Shown piece by piece: positions 11,265 through 16,608 of a DNA stretch of 16,608 nt; position 1 is the stretch's first letter; each line of letters opens with the position of its first letter. A program made the position numbers and the translations under genes. The notes beneath the pieces were generated by a model. That model was not told the origin of the DNA. It made no database searches and was given only the letters and a program-made list of their open reading frames with translations. Origin of the DNA: Bacillota bacterium (lineage in GTDB: Bacteria; Bacillota; Sulfobacillia; JAJZYS01; JAJYTV01); assembly GCA_021792885.1 (NCBI GenBank), contig JAJYTV010000010.1, positions 1-16,608 on the forward strand. The letters are read 5' to 3'.

Positions 11265-14207
11265 GTGGAAGCGCTGCTGCAGGACGCGATCGACGCGGTC
11301 GCGGAGGAACTCGCCGCGGGCCCCTGGGACGCACCGCCCGTCTATCTCGTGGTGCCCGACGCGGCGGCCCTTCATGCCGAGCGGGAGATCTTGCGCAGGC
11401 TTGCGGCGGGCGGCAGCGCGCGCCTTCGGGTGGGTTCGCCCGCGCGTACGGCGGGGGCGCTTTTGCGCGCGCTCTCCCTCCCGGCGCCGGAAACGCTTTC
11501 CGCGGGGGCGCTGCGCGCCCAGGTCCGCGTGCGCGCCGCGGCTGCGGCAAGCCTGCGCCGGATCGGACTGCCGCCCGGGGCCGCTCCGGGCGCCGAACGC
11601 CGGCTCTCCGAGAGCGTTGCGGAACTGCTCTGGCACCGGCGCGACCTCCCCGCGCAGGCCGCTCACGCGATCGGCGTGGAACGGGCCGGCGCACTCTCTT
11701 CCCTCGCCGCGCAACTGCTCGACCCCGCCCTCCCGCTGGTGCCGGAGAGCGTGCTCTACTGGCGTGCGGCCGACGCCTTGCAGGGCGCGGCGGGCAACGT
11801 CCGCGTGCACTGGGCGGTGCCGCAGGGCCTGCCGGCGCTCGAGGCGCTGCACGAGGCGCTTCGCGCCGCGGGCTCCTGCACCGACTGGCAGGAGGCTTCG
11901 GCCAATGCGCCCAAGGACGCCCCCTCGCCCCAGGTGCGCGTGCACTCCTACGTCTGCCGCGATCTCGAGGACGAGGCGCGCGCCGCGGTCCTGCACTGCC
12001 GCGGGCTGCTCGGCGCCGGCGTGCCGGCGGGGGAGATCGCGATCGGCCTCGCCGATCCCGCGCTGCAGCCGCTGCTGCAAGGGCTCTTCTCGCGGGCGCG
12101 CATCCCGGTGGACCGAGGCGCCCCCCGCGCGCAGGGACAGCCCCTCGCCGAGTGTCTTTCGGGCCTTTGCGCGCTCGCGGCGGGCGGCGCGCAGGAGGAG
12201 GCCCTTCTGCGCATCCTCGGCAGCGGCCTCGTGCCCCCACCAGGGGAGAGGCGGGACGAGATCCTGCGCCAGCTGCGCGGCCTGCGCCCGGGCGCGGCGG
12301 AGGAGCTCCTGCTCCTGCCCCAGGCCCTCCTGCCGGGCGCGGCAGACTGGCCGAGCGAAGCGGATCTTCTCTCTCACCTGCGCCACCTCGACAGCTGGCT
12401 TCGCCGACTCGGCCTGCCGCAGGCCACCGGGCGGCTCGGCGAGGAAGCCGCCGCCGTGCAGGACCAGATCTGGAACGCCTTTTGGACCCTCGCCCAGGCG
12501 GCGGCGCAGGCGGCAAGCGGCCTTCGGGTGCGCAAGGAGGTCGCGCTGCGCGCCATCGAGGACCTGCTCTCCGCCGCGCGACCGGCGGAGAGCCCGCGCC
12601 GGGGAGCGATCCGCGTCACGGACGCGGAGGCGCTTTCCGGGGCGCATCACCCCCACGTCCTGCTGCTGGGGCTGAGCGAGACGGCGTTCCCAGCCCGCGT
12701 CGGCCCCCAGGGCATCCTCTCCGCGGAACAGCTCGCCGCCGCAGAGCGTGCTGGGGTGCGTCTCGGGCGCAGCCCCGCCGTGCTGCGCGCGGAGGCCGAG
12801 GCGCAGGCGCTGCAGGCCGTCCACAGTGCCCGGCAGACGCTCTGGCTGAGCGCCGCGGCCCGCGACGCGGACGGCAGGGTGCAGGGATTCTCGCCCCTCG
12901 CCGCGGAGATCGCGCCGCCCGCCGCGTGGAGCGCGCCGAAAGCGCCCGGCGGCGGGGTCGGCGCGAGCCTCTCGCCCGGGGAGGCCGGGATCGTGATCGC
13001 CTCGGCGATCGCCCGCCGCAGGGAAGTGCGCGCCGACGCGGGCGACCTCTTGCCGCTCGCGGCGGCGCACGCCGCGGCCTTCGGGGACGGGCCGCACTTC
13101 GCGGGCTTTTCGCCGCGCCAGGCGGAGGATCCGGTCGGCGCGTTCGAGGGCGAGATCGCGGTCACGGCGCTCGAGCAGTACGGCGCCTGCCGCTTCCTTT
13201 GGCTCGGCGGCCGCCTCGGCCTCGGCCGAGAGCAGCCCTTCGACATCCTCGACCCGCGCCGACGCGGCACGCTGGTGCACCGGGTGCTCACGGACCTGCC
13301 GTATGACGCCCTGGAAAAGGGCGCGCTGGAGGATGCCGTGCGCACGCAGGTAACCCGGGCGGCGGACGCCGATGCGGAGCTCTGGATGCTGCGCGGCGAG
13401 GCGGGCCCGCGCGGCCCGGCGCTGCGCGAGGAACTTGCTGGCGAGATTCTGCGGGCCGCCCGCATGCTGGCCGCCGAACGGCGCGCGAGCGCCTTCCACA
13501 CGGTCGGCAGGGAGGTCGCGTTCGGCCGCGGCGGCGCACTTGGGCCGCTCGAGGTGCCGCTTCCGGACGGCGGCAAGGCGGCGTTGCGCGGCCGCATCGA
13601 CCGCCTGGAGGAGGCAGGGGACCTCCTGCGCGTCACGGACTTCAAGGTGCGCAGCCGCCAGACGTACGACTTCTCACGCATCTTCCACGGCATCGACCTG
13701 CAGGTCGGCGCGTACCTCCTCGCGGCGCTGCGCTCCGCATTCGGCAAGGGGAAGCGCGGCGCCGTCGCGGCCTACTGGCCGGTGCGCGTCGGCTTGCGCA
13801 CACCCCGCAGCGCTGCGGAGCCGAACGAGGAGGAGAGGTGGAAGCCCTACCGCCAGCGCGGACTCTTCCTCGGCCTTGAAGAGCTCGTTCCCCTCCTCGA
13901 CAAGGCCCGGCCGCAGGGCGCATCGCCGTTCCACCCGCTCGCGCTGAAGGCGGACGGTGACTTCTCGCAGACGAGTCCTGTGGTGGCGCCAGAGCACTGG
14001 CCGGCACTGGAGCGCCACCTCGAGCGGACCCTTGGCCGGCTCGCCGCCGGCGTGCTGGCGGGCGAGGCCGAGCCGAACCCCTACGCCCTCGAGCGGGAGA
14101 CGGCCTGCCAGGGCTGCGATCTCCTGCCCGTCTGCCGCTATGAGGCGGGCATCGAGGGATACAGAAGGCTCGATACGGTGTCCCAGGAGGCGCTGCGCGA
14201 TGCCTGA
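11265..14207 (+). CDS. addB: AddB-like ATP-dependent nuclease subunit (inactivated helicase fold plus PD-(D/E)XK nuclease, Fe-S)
   Basis: 980 residues; GTG 11265 is the only usable start before an in-frame TGA at 11196, and GGAGGG sits only 2-3 nt upstream, so initiation context is poor. With AddA it processes double-strand breaks for recombination. Residues about 25-45 (PPVYLVVPDAAALHAEREIL) match the AddB LVPEQATF segment; HPHVLLLGLSETAFPAR is the conserved mid-protein motif. The nuclease domain has GRIDR (D779), VTDFK (D792, K794) and GIDLQVGAYL (Q813, Y817). Cysteines C642 and C948-x2-C951-x5-C957 match the AddB 4Fe-4S pattern. The N-terminal GxxGSGKT Walker A that should precede residue 1 is absent, and none of the three plus-strand frames upstream encodes one; length is also below the roughly 1,170 of B. 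subtilis AddB. The 3' end overlaps addA by 8 nt. Confidence 0.88.
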   Translation: MEALLQDAIDAVAEELAAGPWDAPPVYLVVPDAAALHAEREILRRLAAGGSARLRVGSPARTAGALLRALSLPAPETLSAGALRAQVRVRAAAAASLRRIGLPPGAAPGAERRLSESVAELLWHRRDLPAQAAHAIGVERAGALSSLAAQLLDPALPLVPESVLYWRAADALQGAAGNVRVHWAVPQGLPALEALHEALRAAGSCTDWQEASANAPKDAPSPQVRVHSYVCRDLEDEARAAVLHCRGLLGAGVPAGEIAIGLADPALQPLLQGLFSRARIPVDRGAPRAQGQPLAECLSGLCALAAGGAQEEALLRILGSGLVPPPGERRDEILRQLRGLRPGAAEELLLLPQALLPGAADWPSEADLLSHLRHLDSWLRRLGLPQATGRLGEEAAAVQDQIWNAFWTLAQAAAQAASGLRVRKEVALRAIEDLLSAARPAESPRRGAIRVTDAEALSGAHHPHVLLLGLSETAFPARVGPQGILSAEQLAAAERAGVRLGRSPAVLRAEAEAQALQAVHSARQTLWLSAAARDADGRVQGFSPLAAEIAPPAAWSAPKAPGGGVGASLSPGEAGIVIASAIARRREVRADAGDLLPLAAAHAAAFGDGPHFAGFSPRQAEDPVGAFEGEIAVTALEQYGACRFLWLGGRLGLGREQPFDILDPRRRGTLVHRVLTDLPYDALEKGALEDAVRTQVTRAADADAELWMLRGEAGPRGPALREELAGEILRAARMLAAERRASAFHTVGREVAFGRGGALGPLEVPLPDGGKAALRGRIDRLEEAGDLLRVTDFKVRSRQTYDFSRIFHGIDLQVGAYLLAALRSAFGKGKRGAVAAYWPVRVGLRTPRSAAEPNEEERWKPYRQRGLFLGLEELVPLLDKARPQGASPFHPLALKADGDFSQTSPVVAPEHWPALERHLERTLGRLAAGVLAGEAEPNPYALERETACQGCDLLPVCRYEAGIEGYRRLDTVSQEALRDA
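14184..14190 (+). promoter_or_regulatory. Shine-Dalgarno site of addA inside addB
   Basis: CAGGAGG lies 9 nt before ATG 14200, within the last codons of addB, and fixes the addA start; the 8-nt gene overlap suggests translational coupling. Confidence 0.65.
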
Positions 14208-16608
14208 ACTGACCCAGGAGCAGGCTGCCGCCGCGGGAAGGCGTGGCGGGGCGGTCCTCGTATCGGCCGCGGCGGGCTCCGGCAAGACGACGGTGCTCAC
14301 CGAGCGCGTCATGGCGCTCTGCCTGGACGGGCCGGACCCGGTCGACCTCGACCGACTGCTCGTCGTGACCTTCACCGAGAAGGCGGCGCTCGAGATGCGC
14401 GAGCGCATCGGGAGGCGGCTCAAGGAGCGGGCAGACTCGGGGGAGGAGCGCGCGCGAGTGCAGCTGCGGCTCCTGCCCCTCGCACAGATCTCGACGATCC
14501 ACGCGTTCGGACACGCCCTCGTGCTCGAAGAATGGGAGCGCACAGGCAGAGATCCGGAACTCGAGCTGATGGACGAGCGCGCCGCCGCGATCCTGCGCCT
14601 GCGCGCCCTCGACGAAGCCCTTGCGCGGGCCTACGCCCGGGAGGCGGCGATGGCCGACCTCGTCGCCTACTTCGGCGGCATGGGCGAGGACGAAGGCCTG
14701 CGTTCCGCCCTTCTCGAAGCCGCGCGCTTCCTCGATGCGCTGCCGGACGGCGCCGCGGCGCTGCGGGAGATGGTCGACGCCGGCGCCAACGAGGCGCACC
14801 TCGACGAAATGCTGGCCTTGCTCGCCCTGGAGAGCGGCCGCGTCCTGCGGCAGGCGGCGAGCCTCCTGCGCCAGGCGGCGAGTGCCGCGTTGCAGGAGGG
14901 GCTCTCGGACCTCGCGCAGGGCCTCGCGGAGGAGGCGGAGCGGCTTCTCGAGGCCGCGCAGGCGACAGAAGGGGAGGACTGGGAGGAGCACCGCCTGCGC
15001 GTCGCGGCGCAGGCGACGTTCGCGAAGCTATCCGGCATCGGCAAGTGCAAGCGGGCAGGGAGCCTGCGCGAGCGGGCACGGCGCAAGGTGAAGGGGCTCG
15101 CCGACTGGCTCGAGGGTTCGCCGCGGGACCTCCTTTGGCAGCGCCAGATGGAGACGCTGCCGCGCCTGCGCCTCTTCGCACGGGTGCTCGAGGGATTCCT
15201 CGTGGCCTATAGGGACCTCAAGCGGGACCGCCGCGCCCTCGACTTCGGCGACCTCGAGCAGGAGGCCTACCGCCTGCTGCTCGCGCCGGACGGCGTCGTT
15301 GCGGCGCGGCTGCGCCACCGCTACCGGGAGGTGCTCGTGGACGAGTTCCAGGACGTGAGCCCGCTGCAGGACGCCATCGTCCGCGCGATCGCGGGTGAGG
15401 ACGGGGGAAGCGACCTCTTCGTGGTCGGCGATCCCAAGCAGAGCATCTACGGTTTCCGCCATGCCGCCCCCTGGATCTTCCGGGCGCGCGAGGAGGGCTG
15501 TGCGGCGCAGGGAAGTTCCCTGCCGCTGCGCGAGAACTTCCGCTGCCGGCCGGAGATCGTCTCCGTGGTGAACCACCTCTTCCGCGCGCTGATGCGGGAT
15601 GCGGACTCGCCCCCCTACGACGACAGCGCGGCGCTCGTCGCTGGCCGCCCGCGAGAGACCGTAGCGGAGGGCTCCGAGGAGGTGCGGCTCGTCCTGATCG
15701 GCGACGGGGAGGAGGCTCCAGCGTGGGAGGACGGCCGGGACGAAGAGGAGACGCAGGAGGAGCCCGAGGAGGAACTCGGGGCCGTGGCGGGCGCCGCCGC
15801 GCAGGAGGCGACCTGGATCGCACGGGAGATCGCACGGCTCGTCGCCCAGCGCTACCCCGTCTACGATCGCGAGGAGGGCAGGGTGCGGCCGATCGCCTAC
15901 CGCGACTGCGCCGTCCTCCTGCGCAGTCTGCAGCGCGTCGCGGGAGAATTCGCGGGCGCCTTCGAGGCGGCCGGCGTGCCGGCCGAGGTGCAGCGCAGTA
16001 CCGGCTACATGGCCTCGCTCGAGGTGCAGACCATGCTGGGCCTCTTGCGCGCGATCGAACTGCCGCAGCGCGACCGCGACCTCGCGATCGCGCTCCGAGC
16101 CCCCTTCTTCGGCGTGTCGGCGAGGGTGCTGCGGGCCATGCACGACGCCAAGGGCGAGGGGAACCTCTTCGACGGCCTGCGGGCCCTTTCACGGCGTGAC
16201 GGCACCCTGCGCGCCATCCTGGAGCAGATCGTCGCGTGGCGGGCGGCCGCTCTCGCGAAACCGCTCGCCGAGTTCGTCCCCTGGCTCCTCGAGCAGACCC
16301 GCTACCGCTCGTACGTCGCCGCGAGGCCAGGGAGCACGCGGCGGCTGCGCGACCTCGACGACTTCGCGTCGCGCGCGCTGCGCTTCGGCGCCCGGGGCGC
16401 CGGGGGCCTTGCGCTCTTTTTGCGTGAATTCGAGGAACTGGGGCGCAGGCAGATCGACGAGGCGCCTCCGCCCGCAGGCATTGACGACGCCGTCAGCGTG
16501 CTGACGATCCACCGCAGCAAGGGCCTCGAGTGGCCGGTCGTGTTCGTGGCCGGCCTGCACCGCGGAATGCAGTCTTCGGAGGGCTCGCCCTCCTTGCGCT
16601 GGCACTTG
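14200..16608 (+). CDS. addA: AddA-like UvrD/RecB-type helicase-nuclease subunit, 3'-truncated by window end
   Basis: 803 codons are visible from ATG 14200 to the last base without a stop. It is the motor of the AddAB helicase-nuclease. Superfamily 1 motifs in order: Q-motif LTQEQ (4-8), Walker A SAAAGSGKTT (22-31), Ia VVTFTEKAALEMRERI (from 55), Ib ISTIHAFG, motif II VDEFQD with DEFQD at 381-385, III VVGDPKQSIYGFRHA, IV LRENFRC, and V VSVLTIHRSKGLEWPVVFVAGL (about 766-787). FTEKAA and DPKQSIYGFR are AddA/RecB wording rather than UvrD/PcrA. A strongly acidic stretch lies at about 503-527 between motif IV and the following domain. Motif VI and the expected C-terminal PD-(D/E)XK nuclease (full proteins are about 1,200 residues) lie beyond the window. 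It is coupled to addB, with which it should form the heterodimer. Confidence 0.95.
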   Translation, partial: MPELTQEQAAAAGRRGGAVLVSAAAGSGKTTVLTERVMALCLDGPDPVDLDRLLVVTFTEKAALEMRERIGRRLKERADSGEERARVQLRLLPLAQISTIHAFGHALVLEEWERTGRDPELELMDERAAAILRLRALDEALARAYAREAAMADLVAYFGGMGEDEGLRSALLEAARFLDALPDGAAALREMVDAGANEAHLDEMLALLALESGRVLRQAASLLRQAASAALQEGLSDLAQGLAEEAERLLEAAQATEGEDWEEHRLRVAAQATFAKLSGIGKCKRAGSLRERARRKVKGLADWLEGSPRDLLWQRQMETLPRLRLFARVLEGFLVAYRDLKRDRRALDFGDLEQEAYRLLLAPDGVVAARLRHRYREVLVDEFQDVSPLQDAIVRAIAGEDGGSDLFVVGDPKQSIYGFRHAAPWIFRAREEGCAAQGSSLPLRENFRCRPEIVSVVNHLFRALMRDADSPPYDDSAALVAGRPRETVAEGSEEVRLVLIGDGEEAPAWEDGRDEEETQEEPEEELGAVAGAAAQEATWIAREIARLVAQRYPVYDREEGRVRPIAYRDCAVLLRSLQRVAGEFAGAFEAAGVPAEVQRSTGYMASLEVQTMLGLLRAIELPQRDRDLAIALRAPFFGVSARVLRAMHDAKGEGNLFDGLRALSRRDGTLRAILEQIVAWRAAALAKPLAEFVPWLLEQTRYRSYVAARPGSTRRLRDLDDFASRALRFGARGAGGLALFLREFEELGRRQIDEAPPPAGIDDAVSVLTIHRSKGLEWPVVFVAGLHRGMQSSEGSPSLRWHL

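Noticed and set aside
8814..13499. 1,561-codon open frame on the minus strand
   Set aside because: It runs antisense to the YjeH-like, upp and addB genes and partly overlaps ilvE out of frame. Its product is Arg/Ala/Gly-rich without recognisable domains, as expected for a shadow frame in very GC-rich DNA.
1..16608. CRISPR arrays, tRNA or rRNA genes, insertion sequences, prophage or anti-phage systems
   Set aside because: No regularly spaced repeats, cloverleaf-like segments, transposase or integrase reading frames were seen. The AddAB pair is standard repair machinery rather than a dedicated defence island.

Overview
The window comes from a bacterial chromosome with very high GC content and G/C-dominated third codon positions. 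Shine-Dalgarno sites are strong (GGAGG-like) and GTG/TTG starts are unusually common. An AddB/AddA pair with the AddB iron-sulfur cysteine pattern, a VanW-domain protein, and an F420-ligase-like domain of a type I associate with Clostridia-like Firmicutes together suggest a high-GC Firmicute (Symbiobacterium/Thermaerobacter/Limnochorda-like). This placement is inference; no rRNA or marker phylogeny is available here. I see no IS elements, tRNAs, rRNAs, phage genes or CRISPR arrays.

Layout: (1) 1-2063, plus strand: the 3' part of an S9 prolyl-oligopeptidase-family peptidase, then an MBL-fold hydrolase. (2) 2127-4733, minus strand: a single 868-residue ORF fusing a complete glutamine-dependent asparagine synthetase to a CofE-like (F420-0:glutamate ligase superfamily) domain. 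It meets the MBL gene tail to tail across a long hairpin. (3) 4949-7262, plus strand: a tightly overlapping cassette of an APC amino-acid permease, a 57-residue two-helix membrane protein and a membrane-anchored universal-stress-protein domain. (4) 7320-10193, plus strand: an exported VanW-domain protein, a YjeH-like APC exporter and uracil phosphoribosyltransferase (upp). This run ends in a perfect 21-bp hairpin shared with the converging ilvE. (5) 10262-11134, minus strand: branched-chain aminotransferase ilvE. (6) 11265-16608, plus strand: addB-like and addA genes overlapping by 8 nt, with addA running off the window end.

Most of this is ordinary housekeeping and transport: amino-acid uptake and export, branched-chain amino-acid synthesis, pyrimidine salvage, and double-strand-break repair by AddAB. 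The least ordinary object is the asparagine synthetase-CofE-like fusion, a candidate two-step amide-forming enzyme of unknown product. Second are the permease/two-helix/USP cassette, which looks like a transporter with a tethered nucleotide-sensor-like partner, and an AddB that has lost its N-terminal Walker A segment but kept its nuclease and Fe-S cysteines.
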